Notes under the pieces: generated by a model | What the model was told of the DNA's origin: nothing | Seen by the model: only the letters and a program-made list of their open reading frames with translations | Database searches by the model: none | Part shown: piece by piece, positions 18,934-27,230 of the stretch | Layout of the letters: each line of letters begins with the position of its first letter | How positions within the stretch are numbered: the first letter of the stretch is position 1 | Translations under genes and position numbers: made by a program | Assembly: GCA_964404445.1 (NCBI GenBank) | Contig: CAYOJW010000002.1 | Coordinates: 372,001 to 436,000, forward strand | Source: UBA2336 sp964404445 | GTDB taxonomy: Bacteria; Bacteroidota; Bacteroidia; Cytophagales; Cyclobacteriaceae | Reading direction: 5' to 3' | Length of the DNA stretch: 64,000 nt

Positions 18934-19998
18934 TTACAGACTCTTAATTAATTGAATATACAAATCTATTCCTTTTCGGATTTCATCCACATAAATAAAC
19001 TCATCGGCACTATGCGAGCGGGCTGAGTCGCCCGGCCCGATTTTAACGGAAGGCACTGGTATTAACGCCTGATCAGATGTAGTAGGCGAACCATACTGAT
19101 TGATTTTTAATTTACGCGCAGCCTGCACAAGCGGATGATTTGCATCAACACCCGATGAACGCAGTCGCAATGAACGAGGCTTAACCTCGCACGAAACGTG
19201 TTGTTTCACAATGGCTAACACTTCTTCTAACGTATAGGCATCCGTTACGCGAATGTCAACGGTAAACAAACATTCGGCCGGCACCTGGTTGTGCGCCTGC
19301 CCGGCATGAATAATGGTAACCGACATTTTTACTTTGCCTAACGTAGCCGAAACGTTAGAAAACTCAAACGAGCGAAACCATTCAATATCCGGCAGCGCTT
19401 CGTACAACGCATTTGCACCCTCTTCGCGAGCAGCATGGCCTGCCTTTCCTTTCGCAATACAATCCAACACCATCAATCCTTTTTCGGCAACGGCCATTTC
19501 GCACAAGGTAGGTTCGCCCACAATGGCAAAATCAATTTTGGGCAACTCGTTCCAGATTAATTCAATGCCGCCTGTTCCGGAAATTTCCTCTTCGGCTGTA
19601 GCAGCCAACACAATATTATATGGTAAATTCTGTCGATCATAAAAATGCAAAAATGTAGCAATCAAAGAAACCAACGAGCCGCCTGCATCGTTGCTGCCCA
19701 ACCCATAGAGTTTTCCATCAACAATCTCAGCGTTAAACGGATCACGTGTGTAACCGGAATTTGGTTTCACGGTATCGTGGTGTGAGTTGAGCAGTAGTGA
19801 TTTTTTTTCAGGATCGAAATATTTGTTAACAGCCCAAACATTATTGCCCGACCGGTTTACCGCAACACTGTGCGTGATTAAAAAATCGGCAATGCAGGTT
19901 GCGGTTTTATCTTCTTCTTTGCTAAAAGAGGGTATGGCAATCAACTGGGTTAACAATTGAATAGCTTCTTCTTTTAGTATATCGATTGAATCCTTCAT
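18934..19998 (-). CDS. argE: M20-family N-acyl (citrulline/ornithine) deacylase of arginine synthesis
   Basis: The 354-residue M20 metallohydrolase shows a dinuclear metal site: HHD at 73-75, the GSNDAGGS bridging Asp104, the catalytic pair in AATAEEE (Glu136-Glu137) and GEPT, with the last ligand His toward the C-terminus (SARSHSADEFI). In the acyl-blocked route used by Bacteroidota the deacylase acts after the transcarbamylase, removing the acyl group from N-acylcitrulline; the operon context supports that over acetylornithine. Whether the acyl group is succinyl or acetyl is not visible here, but the transcarbamylase suggests succinyl. Start ATG 19998. Confidence 0.88.
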   Translation of the reverse strand: MKDSIDILKEEAIQLLTQLIAIPSFSKEEDKTATCIADFLITHSVAVNRSGNNVWAVNKYFDPEKKSLLLNSHHDTVKPNSGYTRDPFNAEIVDGKLYGLGSNDAGGSLVSLIATFLHFYDRQNLPYNIVLAATAEEEISGTGGIELIWNELPKIDFAIVGEPTLCEMAVAEKGLMVLDCIAKGKAGHAAREEGANALYEALPDIEWFRSFEFSNVSATLGKVKMSVTIIHAGQAHNQVPAECLFTVDIRVTDAYTLEEVLAIVKQHVSCEVKPRSLRLRSSGVDANHPLVQAARKLKINQYGSPTTSDQALIPVPSVKIGPGDSARSHSADEFIYVDEIRKGIDLYIQLIKSL

Positions 19999-20055
19999 GT
20001 TTAATAGTTATCAGTTATCCGTTATCAGTAGAGGCTATTAACTGATAACAAATAA

Positions 20056-20844
20056 CTATTTCGTAATGAGCGTTCCCTTCGTTAACTGACCAGTATTGTG
20101 AATAAGATCACTCGCCTCACCAATCAATACTTCTTTCACGCCCGCTTCAATGGCCGAATACGCATTCTCTAATTTCGGTAAAATACCATCGGCAAAAATA
20201 CCTTGCGCAAGATAATTATCATATAAACCTTTTGGTAAATGTGTAATCACCGAACCGGGATCATTTACATTTTGCAACACACCTCTTTTCTCGAAACAGA
20301 AAATAAGCCGCACATCGAAGTGTTTACTCAGTGCAACAGCAAGCACCGAAGCAATGGTGTCGGCATTGGTGTTCAGCATACTGCCCTCGGAATATGTTAA
20401 GGGTGCGAATACGGGCACGGTATTTTGTTTCAGCAATTCGTACAACAAGGTTGTGTTTACACCGGCTGGTTTTATGTCGCCTACAAAACCATAATCGATG
20501 TCTTTCACCGGACGTTTTACCGCTTTCAGCATATTACCATCCGCTCCGGTTAATCCGATGGCATTACAATGTAATTGCTGAAGAGCAGCCACCAACTGTT
20601 TATTCACCAATCCGCCATACACCATCGTTACCAAATCAAGTGTGGCCGCATCGGTAATCCTTCGTCCGTTTACATAGTTCGATTCAATACCTAACTGGTT
20701 GCCCAACTTCGTAGCGATTTTTCCGCCACCGTGAACTAATATTTTTGGTTCTTTAATGGACGCAAAATCTTTCAGGAAACTGTTGAGCGCAGCCTCGCTG
20801 TCTAAAACGTTTCCACCAATTTTTATAACATAGAGTTTCATCAT
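20056..20844 (-). CDS. argB: N-acylglutamate kinase (acetylglutamate-kinase family)
   Basis: The protein phosphorylates the gamma-carboxylate of N-acylglutamate with ATP. The 262-residue sequence has the amino-acid-kinase motifs IKIGGNVLD (phosphate loop), LVHGGGKIATKLG, NGRRITDAATLDLV and MLNTNADTIAS. In this pathway variant the substrate is probably N-succinylglutamate (inference from Val90 of the transcarbamylase). The spacers on both sides are made of short periodic inverted repeats. It lacks an N-terminal extension of the arginine-inhibited hexameric type, so feedback control may be weak or reside elsewhere. Confidence 0.93.
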   Translation of the reverse strand: MMKLYVIKIGGNVLDSEAALNSFLKDFASIKEPKILVHGGGKIATKLGNQLGIESNYVNGRRITDAATLDLVTMVYGGLVNKQLVAALQQLHCNAIGLTGADGNMLKAVKRPVKDIDYGFVGDIKPAGVNTTLLYELLKQNTVPVFAPLTYSEGSMLNTNADTIASVLAVALSKHFDVRLIFCFEKRGVLQNVNDPGSVITHLPKGLYDNYLAQGIFADGILPKLENAYSAIEAGVKEVLIGEASDLIHNTGQLTKGTLITK

Positions 20845-20903
20845 AAGTTACCAGTTTCCAGTTACCGGTTACCGGCAACCGGCAACCTGTAACTTGCAAT
20901 GTG
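20845..20903 (-). repeat. Periodic AGTTACC/AGTTTCC hairpin spacer in arg operon
   Basis: The 59-nt spacer is built from near-repeats of AGTTACC, AGTTTCC, GGTTACC and GGCAACC, bounded by AAGTTAC and GTAACTT, so it folds on itself. Similar but differently spelled fillers lie in three other spacers of this operon. Confidence 0.6.
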
Positions 20904-21857
20904 CTATTTATTGGTTAATATCTCACTTAGTACCGCCTGCGCTGCCCACACCCGGTTACCGGCCTGTTGCGTAACAATGCTGTTGGCACCATCTAAGATT
21001 TCATCACTTAACTCAACATTTCTGCGAACCGGCAAACAGTGCATTACTTTTGCCTGATTCGTAAGCGCTAACTTAGCATTGTCGAGCATCCACTTCGGGT
21101 CGTTGTTGTAAATTTTCCCATAGTCGGTATAGGTGCTCCAGTTTTTTACATACACAAAATCGGCATCGCGCAAAGCGTAGTGCTGGTCGTGTGTGATGAT
21201 GGCATTTCCGGTAAACTTCTTATCTAATTCGTAATCTTCCGGGTGCGCGATCACAAAATCGGCATTACCCCAGGCATTTACCCACTGCGCAAAACTATTG
21301 GCTACACATTGCGGCAATGCCTTCACGTGTGGCGCCCAGATGAGTACAACTTTTGGCCTGCGTTTTTCTTTAAACGATTCAGTAATGGTAATAATATCCG
21401 TTAAACTTTGAAGCGGATGTACCGTAGCACTTTCCAAACTCACTACCGGAATACCGGAATATTTTACAAACTGTTTAATGTAGAACTCACTGTAATCTTC
21501 AGTTTTATCTTTCAGCGTGGGGAATGTACGAATACCCAGAATATCAAAATACTTGCCGAGAACAGGCGCAGCATCTTTCACGTGCTCTACCGTAGTGCCG
21601 CTCATAATAGCCTCCTCTTCAAATTCCAGCGACCAGCCCTCCTGCCCTACATTAAACACAATACACTCCATACCCAAGTTAGCAGCCGCGATTTGTGTAC
21701 TCAGCCGCGTGCGCATACTTGGGTTCAAAAACAAAAGTCCCATACGCTTACCTGCGCCAAGGTGTTTATCAGACAATGGATTATTTTTATACGTCAATGC
21801 CTTTTGCACGAGCGCATGAATGTTTGGAGTATCTTCCGCAGAAAGGAAATTGATCAT
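20904..21857 (-). CDS. argF': N-succinylornithine (or N-acetylornithine) carbamoyltransferase
   Basis: It carbamoylates an N-acylated ornithine with carbamoyl phosphate to give N-acylcitrulline. The 317-residue protein has the carbamoyl-phosphate site SMRTR at 47-51, HPLQSLTD from 147 and HCLPVRR at 273-279, and the long AOTCase/SOTCase-specific insert (GQEGWSLEFEEEAIMSGTTVEH) rather than the SMG loop of ordinary ornithine transcarbamylases. The discriminating residue 90 (B. fragilis numbering; Glu92 in the Xanthomonas acetyl enzyme, Pro90 in the Bacteroides succinyl enzyme) is Val here. Published swaps at this site, including Glu to Val, turned the acetyl enzyme into a succinyl enzyme, so succinylornithine is favoured. 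It is 2 nt after argD. Confidence 0.93.
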   Translation of the reverse strand: MINFLSAEDTPNIHALVQKALTYKNNPLSDKHLGAGKRMGLLFLNPSMRTRLSTQIAAANLGMECIVFNVGQEGWSLEFEEEAIMSGTTVEHVKDAAPVLGKYFDILGIRTFPTLKDKTEDYSEFYIKQFVKYSGIPVVSLESATVHPLQSLTDIITITESFKEKRRPKVVLIWAPHVKALPQCVANSFAQWVNAWGNADFVIAHPEDYELDKKFTGNAIITHDQHYALRDADFVYVKNWSTYTDYGKIYNNDPKWMLDNAKLALTNQAKVMHCLPVRRNVELSDEILDGANSIVTQQAGNRVWAAQAVLSEILTNK

Positions 21858-21859
21858 TG

Positions 21860-22981
21860 TTAGTTTAATTCTTGTTTTAATGCGTTGATAAATATATCGA
21901 GTTCGGACTTGGTTACGGCCAGCGAAGGCAACAACCGGATTACATTCGGTTTCGCTTCACCTGTAAAAATGCGATGTTTCGTTAACAGATCGGCACGCAC
22001 CGTGCTTTTATCTTCGGGCAAATCAAACCCGATCATTAATCCGCGACCACGAACATTTTGTATCGCAGAAATCTTTTTCAGTTCCTCCATCGCATACACA
22101 CCCAATACAGCGGCATTGTCAATCAGCTTCTCTTCCTGCATCACATCCAGCACCGCCAAGCACGCCACACTCGATAAATAATTTCCGCCAAAAGTCGTAC
22201 CGAGCATACCACTCCACGGTTTAATGTCGGGATGAATTAAAACACCGCCTACCGGAAAGCCGTTGCCCATGCCTTTGGCTGTTGTAATGATGTGGGGTTG
22301 AATACCTGCATACTGATGTGCAAAAAATTTACCGGTACGCCCGTAACCCGATTGTATTTCATCCAAAATCAACAACGAACCATTCGCATCGCATTGCTTT
22401 TTCAGGAATTGTAAAAACGAATCGTCCGGGAGTTGAATGCCGCCCACGCCCTGAATGCCTTCGATGATAACAGCGGCAACATCTTTATCAAGCGCAGCCG
22501 TAAACGCTGCTTCATCATTGAGCGGTACAAACACAATTTCGTGACCCGCATTAAACGGAGCCACAATTTTAGGGTTATCGGTTGCCGCTACCACGCCTGA
22601 TGTACGACCGTGAAAGGCTTTTTTAAACGCGATGATTTTTTTTCTGTTCGTTGCAAACGAAGCAAGTTTCAGCGCGTTCTCGTTTGCCTCTGCACCGGAG
22701 TTGCATAAAAACAATTGATAATCCGGGTAACCGGAAACTTCGCCCAACCTTTCAGCAAGTTGTTGTTGTAAGGGATTCTGAACACTGTTTGAATAAAAGG
22801 AAATGTTGTTCAACTGATCCGTCAATGCTTTTATATACTTAGGATGCGAGTGCCCGATCGAGATTACGGCATGGCCTCCGTATAAATCTAAATATTTTTC
22901 ACCCTTATCGTCCCACACCCACGAGCCTTGTGCTTTTACCGGTGTGATGTTGAAGAGTGGATATACGTCAAATAGTTTCAT
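21860..22981 (-). CDS. argD: N-acylornithine aminotransferase (class III, PLP)
   Basis: The enzyme transaminates N-acylglutamate semialdehyde to N-acylornithine. The 373-residue protein has the class III aminotransferase signature LILDEIQSGYGRTGKFFAH near 204-222, the PLP lysine Lys236 in TTAKGMGNGFPVGG, the SGAEANENALKLA phosphate-binding block near 95-107, and FHGRTSG at 123-129. Only 2 nt separate its stop from the transcarbamylase start, so the two are tightly coupled. It is preceded by a periodic repeat spacer after proC. Confidence 0.95.
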   Translation of the reverse strand: MKLFDVYPLFNITPVKAQGSWVWDDKGEKYLDLYGGHAVISIGHSHPKYIKALTDQLNNISFYSNSVQNPLQQQLAERLGEVSGYPDYQLFLCNSGAEANENALKLASFATNRKKIIAFKKAFHGRTSGVVAATDNPKIVAPFNAGHEIVFVPLNDEAAFTAALDKDVAAVIIEGIQGVGGIQLPDDSFLQFLKKQCDANGSLLILDEIQSGYGRTGKFFAHQYAGIQPHIITTAKGMGNGFPVGGVLIHPDIKPWSGMLGTTFGGNYLSSVACLAVLDVMQEEKLIDNAAVLGVYAMEELKKISAIQNVRGRGLMIGFDLPEDKSTVRADLLTKHRIFTGEAKPNVIRLLPSLAVTKSELDIFINALKQELN

Positions 22982-23023
22982 GTTTCAGTTGTTAGTTAAT
23001 GGTTGTCTGTTGTTAGGCAAACA
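22982..23023 (-). repeat. Periodic AGTTGTT-type spacer in arg operon
   Basis: The 42-nt spacer between proC and argD contains CAGTTGTTAGTTAATGG and GGTTGTCTGTTGTTAGG, short near-repeats of a GTTGTTA word, the same style of filler as the other long spacers of this operon. Confidence 0.45.
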
Positions 23024-23830
23024 TTACTTTTTAATACTATTAATCTTATCAAACGAAGCCACAATGCCTTTTATCAAAGCCGAGCTAAGACCCTGATGTT
23101 CCATTTCATTTAATCCGGCAATGGTGCATCCCTGCGGTGTTGTTACTTTATCAATTTCCAGTTCGGGGTGCGAATCGTTTGCGGCTAAGAGCAACGCTGC
23201 GCCTTTGGCAGTTTGCGCGGCAATCAACTGCGACTCTTCTGCATCGAACCCTAACTGAATGCCACCTTGCGTAGCCGCGCGCAGATAGCGCATAAAAAAT
23301 GCAATACCGCTGGCCGCCAACACGGTTGCCGCTTTCATCAAATGTTCTTCGATGATGAGCGTTTTGCCCAGTGCATCAAACAGTTTCTTAATATCGCTTA
23401 ATTGTTTGTCGGTTGCATCTTTCGTGCAGATACACGTCATGGAAGCACCAATGGCAATCGCGGTGTTAGGCATTGCCCGTACTACCGGTACAGGTTTACC
23501 TAATTGCGAAGTGATTTCATCAATCGCAACACCGGTAATGGTCGATACCAAAATATGTTTCTTCGTCTGAAGCACTGCACCAATTTCGGTTAACAATCCG
23601 GCAAGCTGTTTGGGCTGTACACATAGCATAATAATAGAGGCTTCACGAACGGCCGCCACATTATCAGTAGTGAGTATAAATTTTTCTTTTTTCAGCCAGG
23701 CAATCTTTGCCAGATTCCTTCGCGTGATAATTATATCGGAGGCAGAAGCCTGCCCGGCATTAACAATACCTTTCGCAATAGCGATACCGAGGTTGCCACC
23801 GCCTAATACGGCTATTTTTTTTGCTGCCAT
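23024..23830 (-). CDS. proC: Pyrroline-5-carboxylate reductase
   Basis: It reduces pyrroline-5-carboxylate to proline with NAD(P)H. The 268-residue protein starts with the Rossmann motif GGGNLGIAIAKG and carries LCVQPKQL, ISTITGV-like, VRAMPNTAIAIGASMTCIC and the C-terminal KVTTPQGCTIAGLNEMEHQG substrate loop. It is embedded between argC and argD, as is common in Bacteroidota arg operons, which links proline and arginine synthesis through their shared glutamate origin. It begins 9 nt after argC. Confidence 0.95.
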   Translation of the reverse strand: MAAKKIAVLGGGNLGIAIAKGIVNAGQASASDIIITRRNLAKIAWLKKEKFILTTDNVAAVREASIIMLCVQPKQLAGLLTEIGAVLQTKKHILVSTITGVAIDEITSQLGKPVPVVRAMPNTAIAIGASMTCICTKDATDKQLSDIKKLFDALGKTLIIEEHLMKAATVLAASGIAFFMRYLRAATQGGIQLGFDAEESQLIAAQTAKGAALLLAANDSHPELEIDKVTTPQGCTIAGLNEMEHQGLSSALIKGIVASFDKINSIKK

Positions 23831-23839
23831 AACGTAAGT

Positions 23840-24808
23840 TTAAAATACCGTGGCTTTCAACCGAAGACCGGCACGCTCATCAAACCCAAACATGATGTTC
23901 ATATTCTGAACGGCCTGCCCGCTTGCGCCTTTTAATAAATTATCGATAGCTGAGTGTACCACCAATTTATTTCCTTCTTTTTCAAGATTAATGATACACT
24001 TATTAGTATTTACTACTTGTTTCAGGTCAAGTGTAGCGTCCGACACAATTGTAAACGGATGATCGTGATAAAAATCCTGATAGATTTTTATCAATTCATC
24101 TAACGACTTATCTGTTTCAATAATAGAACTCACAAAAATACCGCGTGTGAAATCACCGCGCCACGGCACAAAGTTGATCGCACCCGAAAAACCGGGCTGC
24201 ACCTGTTTTACTGATTGTGTGATCTCTTTTATATGCTGATGTGTTAGTGTTTTGTATGCCGAGATATTGTTCGCACGCCAGTTTACGTGTATCGTGTTTT
24301 GCAATTTTTGTCCGGCACCGGTAGCGCCTGTAATGCCCGTAGTATAAACCTCTTTCAGTAAACCAAGTTTTGCTAACGGAAGCAAGCCTAACTCAATCGC
24401 GGTAGCAAAACAACCAGGGTTCGCTAAGTTTTTTGTTTGTTGAATCGCTTCTTTGTTCAGTTCCGGCAATCCATATACAAATGTTCTTCCGGGTACGGAG
24501 TCGCCTAACCGAAAATCCTGACTGAGATCAATCACTGCGGTTGAATCAGTTACAGGATTTTCTACTAAAAACTTTTTGCTTTCGCCATGTCCAAGGCATA
24601 AGAAAATAACATCAACCGGTTGTAAGGTATCGGTAAATTTTAATTCAGTTTCGCCTGCCAGATCAGCATGTACATCCGACAGCAAATTACCAGCATTACT
24701 GCGGCTATGTACGAACGTTAATTCAACGTTTGGATGATTGATGAGCAAACGGATTGTTTCCCCGCCCGTGTAGCCTGCTCCGCCTATGATTCCTGCTTTT
24801 ATTTTCAT
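23840..24808 (-). CDS. argC: N-acyl-gamma-glutamyl-phosphate reductase
   Basis: The enzyme reduces N-acylglutamyl phosphate to the semialdehyde with NADPH. The 322-residue protein has an N-terminal NADP-binding GGAGYTGGETIRLL (9-22), the catalytic Cys133 in LANPGCFATAIELGLLPL, and the GYSGA-like FSGAINFVPWRGDFTRGI segment. It lies third in the operon, 73 nt after argG, that spacer holding a periodic inverted repeat. Confidence 0.95.
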   Translation of the reverse strand: MKIKAGIIGGAGYTGGETIRLLINHPNVELTFVHSRSNAGNLLSDVHADLAGETELKFTDTLQPVDVIFLCLGHGESKKFLVENPVTDSTAVIDLSQDFRLGDSVPGRTFVYGLPELNKEAIQQTKNLANPGCFATAIELGLLPLAKLGLLKEVYTTGITGATGAGQKLQNTIHVNWRANNISAYKTLTHQHIKEITQSVKQVQPGFSGAINFVPWRGDFTRGIFVSSIIETDKSLDELIKIYQDFYHDHPFTIVSDATLDLKQVVNTNKCIINLEKEGNKLVVHSAIDNLLKGASGQAVQNMNIMFGFDERAGLRLKATVF

Positions 24809-24881
24809 TTCGTTCGATGTTGTGAGTTGGTAGTTGATAGTTGTCAGTGGCGCTAATAACGATCAACTAACAACGATTAAC
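24809..24881 (-). repeat. Periodic AGTTGAT/AGTTGGT hairpin spacer in arg operon
   Basis: The 73-nt spacer between argG and argC carries TGAGTTGGTAGTTGATAG and the complementary-looking GATCAACTAACAACG, i.e. tandem near-repeats of an AGTTGNT word facing their own complement, so a hairpin is possible. Confidence 0.5.
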
Positions 24882-26081
24882 TTATTTTTCCGCATCTGCC
24901 TTTACCTGATAGAATATTGCGGTTTGATTTCCGAAAATTTTTGTAAAGCCTTTTACATCATCGGCTGACCAGCCTAAATTTTCTTCACCGTATTTTCCAA
25001 ACTTCGATGACATCAAATCATAATTCGATTCGATACCAACCACATGGAAACGGTACGGGTGCAATTCAACCGTAACCCCACCTGTCACGTTTTGCTGCGT
25101 ACTGGTTAAATACGCTTCCATGTCGCGCATTACCGGATCTAAATACTGACCTTCGTGCAGCCAGTTTCCATAAAACTGCGCAAGCTGGTCTTTCCAGCTC
25201 AACTGCCATTTGGTGAGCACGTGTTTTTCTAACGCATGATGTGCCTTAATAATAATGACAGGCGCTGCGGCTTCAAAGCCCACGCGGCCTTTGATACCGA
25301 TAATGGTATCGCCCACGTGAATGTCGCGGCCAATACCGTACGCTCCGGCAATGGATTGCAAATGTTGGATGGCTTCCGTTGGATGCGCAAATGCTTTATC
25401 GTTAATTTTTTTCAGCTCGCCTTTTTCAAACACTAAGTTTACCGTTTCGCTTCCGGTTTTGGTTACTTGTGTAGGCCAGGCTTCTTCCGGCAACGTGCCC
25501 AACGACTTCAGTGTTTCTTTTCCGCCAACGGATGTTCCCCAAATACCTTTATTAATAGAGTACACCGCTTTTTTGAAATCATACACTACGCCTTTCGATT
25601 TCAGGTATTCGATTTCCTGTTCGCGCGAAAGTTTCATGTCGCGTATAGGCGTGATGATTTCTACACCCGGCAACAAGATATTCAGGATCATATCGAACCG
25701 AACCTGGTCGTTGCCCGCGCCCGTGCTGCCGTGTGCTACGGCATCAGCCTTTAGTTTTTTGGCATAGTTGGCCGTGGCCAATGCCTGCGACATCCGTTCG
25801 GCACTTACACTCAACGGATAGGTATTGTTCTTCAGCACGTTTCCGTAAATCAAAAAGCGGATTACCGTATCGTAGTAATTTTTGGTTTCGTCAACCGTAG
25901 TGTGCGAAGCCACGCCTAAGTTTTTTGCGCGCGTTTCAATCGCGCTTACTTCGGCTGCGTCAAACCCACCGGTATTGATGGTAATGGTGTGTACTTCACA
26001 GCCTTTTTCTTCGCTCAGGTATTTTACACAATACGAGGTATCTAATCCACCGCTAAAGGCCAAAACAACTTTCTTTTTCAT
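24882..26081 (-). CDS. argG: Argininosuccinate synthase
   Basis: It joins citrulline and aspartate with ATP. The 399-residue protein has the PP-loop AFSGGLDTSYCVKYL near the N-terminus and the HGSTGAGNDQVRFD and TPIRDMKLSREQEIEYL blocks of the family. It is second in the operon, 9 nt after the acyltransferase gene. It is unusual that synthase and lyase sit at opposite ends of the same operon, but the order is typical for Bacteroidota. Confidence 0.96.
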   Translation of the reverse strand: MKKKVVLAFSGGLDTSYCVKYLSEEKGCEVHTITINTGGFDAAEVSAIETRAKNLGVASHTTVDETKNYYDTVIRFLIYGNVLKNNTYPLSVSAERMSQALATANYAKKLKADAVAHGSTGAGNDQVRFDMILNILLPGVEIITPIRDMKLSREQEIEYLKSKGVVYDFKKAVYSINKGIWGTSVGGKETLKSLGTLPEEAWPTQVTKTGSETVNLVFEKGELKKINDKAFAHPTEAIQHLQSIAGAYGIGRDIHVGDTIIGIKGRVGFEAAAPVIIIKAHHALEKHVLTKWQLSWKDQLAQFYGNWLHEGQYLDPVMRDMEAYLTSTQQNVTGGVTVELHPYRFHVVGIESNYDLMSSKFGKYGEENLGWSADDVKGFTKIFGNQTAIFYQVKADAEK

Positions 26082-26090
26082 TTTAAAATA

Positions 26091-26852
26091 TTACCAGAAA
26101 AACAATGTACTTAATAATGATTTTTTATTGGATGATTTATCATCGCCTCCGTCTTTCTTACGGAACGAACGCAGCAACACAAACTGCTTGAAGCGTACCC
26201 AACGCTCGAACAGTTTAAAGTTTCCTTTAAACTGGCGTCTTTCTGATTGTTGCTCTTCCAGTTTGCCTTCCGGAGTTACCACAATTTGCGTTTTCAATTT
26301 CGCGGCAGCTTCGGCAGGATCGAACAGCATAGCCGTACACATACAGTTTTTGCGCTCTTTCGCCATCAGAATTTCAAAGTTCACGCAACTGCGGCAACCT
26401 TTCCAAAACTCTTCATCGTTGGTCAGTTCGGAATACGTTACAGGTTCATAGCCCAAATCGGAGTTGATTTTCATCACGGCAAGGCCGGTAGTAAGCCCGA
26501 AAATTTTGGCGTTGGGATATTTTTCGCGCGACAGCGCAAAAATTTTACGTTTAATTTCGGTAGCTACACCGGTTTTACGGAACGGAGGCGACACAATAAG
26601 GCCTGAGTTGGCCACATACTTTTCGTGTTCCCACGCTTCGATGTAGCAAAAGCCAACCCACGTGCCGTCTTGTGTGGTAGCAATAATAGCCTTGCCTTCA
26701 TCCATTTTCATTTCGATGTAGGCAGGCGAGCGTTGGGCAATGCCGGTGCCGCGCGCTTTGGCTGACTCTTCCATCTCGGTAGTGATGGTTACAGCATAAT
26801 GTTTATCGGCTGGCGTGGCCAGCCTGACAATTAATGTATTGAGGTTGTCCAA
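26091..26852 (-). CDS. GNAT acyltransferase, probable N-acylglutamate synthase of the arg operon
   Basis: The 253-residue protein has a GNAT core: VGFCYIEAWEHEKYVANSGLIVSP (strands 4-5) and the acyl-CoA pyrophosphate loop FRKTGVATEIKRKIF at 91-105. Four cysteines follow, CxxC at 153/156 and CxC at 170/172, which could bind a metal, and then a basic C-terminal tail of about 60 residues. It is the first gene of the arginine operon, in the place where ArgA-like activity is needed; homologous positions in other Bacteroidota have been linked to glutamate acylation. I infer that it makes N-succinyl- or N-acetylglutamate. Neither classical argA nor argJ is present in the operon. Confidence 0.8.
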   Translation of the reverse strand: MDNLNTLIVRLATPADKHYAVTITTEMEESAKARGTGIAQRSPAYIEMKMDEGKAIIATTQDGTWVGFCYIEAWEHEKYVANSGLIVSPPFRKTGVATEIKRKIFALSREKYPNAKIFGLTTGLAVMKINSDLGYEPVTYSELTNDEEFWKGCRSCVNFEILMAKERKNCMCTAMLFDPAEAAAKLKTQIVVTPEGKLEEQQSERRQFKGNFKLFERWVRFKQFVLLRSFRKKDGGDDKSSNKKSLLSTLFFW

Positions 26853-27164
26853 TGGTAAATGTGTTCATGAATCAAACAATGATCAAAAACAGTGCATAAG
26901 CACGAAAGCCGCAACATCCCGGATGTTGCGCTTTATCCTTAAAATGTAGTTGGTATCAGATACGCACGAAGCGTGTCGGTCGGCAGCGCCTAATCACCTG
27001 GCCTGACTGAACGAAGAACAGATTTGTTCTGCTGGAGTGGATAACAGCCTTAGCTGTTGTGGTAGTGGTGATTGATGTTTTCAATTTCTGTCTTAGTGGT
27101 TAATGTGGATGTCACGTAAACGCCATTCAATTTTGTTTTAAGTTTTACTTAGTGTGCAAAATTA
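26853..27164 (-). promoter_or_regulatory. Promoter and ~300-nt structured leader of the arg operon
   Basis: A TAATTTTG -7 box (27164-27157, minus strand) matches TAnnTTTG and would give a leader of about 300 nt before the acyltransferase start at 26852. Three palindromes lie in the leader: CGCAACATCC-C-GGATGTTGCG (26910-26930), AGAACA-GATT-TGTTCT near 27014-27029, and AACAGC-CTTA-GCTGTT near 27044-27059. No gene was seen between 26853 and 27230. The palindromes could be ArgR-type operators or attenuation hairpins; the sequence alone does not decide. Confidence 0.45.
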
Positions 27165-27230
27165 TACGATAAACACGGGCAAACGATAATGTTTACACCT
27201 AAAATTTTAAAAAATTTTTGCTAACGAAAG

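Noticed and set aside
20904..21857. Ordinary ornithine carbamoyltransferase
   Set aside because: The long insert with GQEGWSLEFEEEA and the HPLQ/HCLPVRR context, plus operon partners, indicate an acylornithine enzyme.
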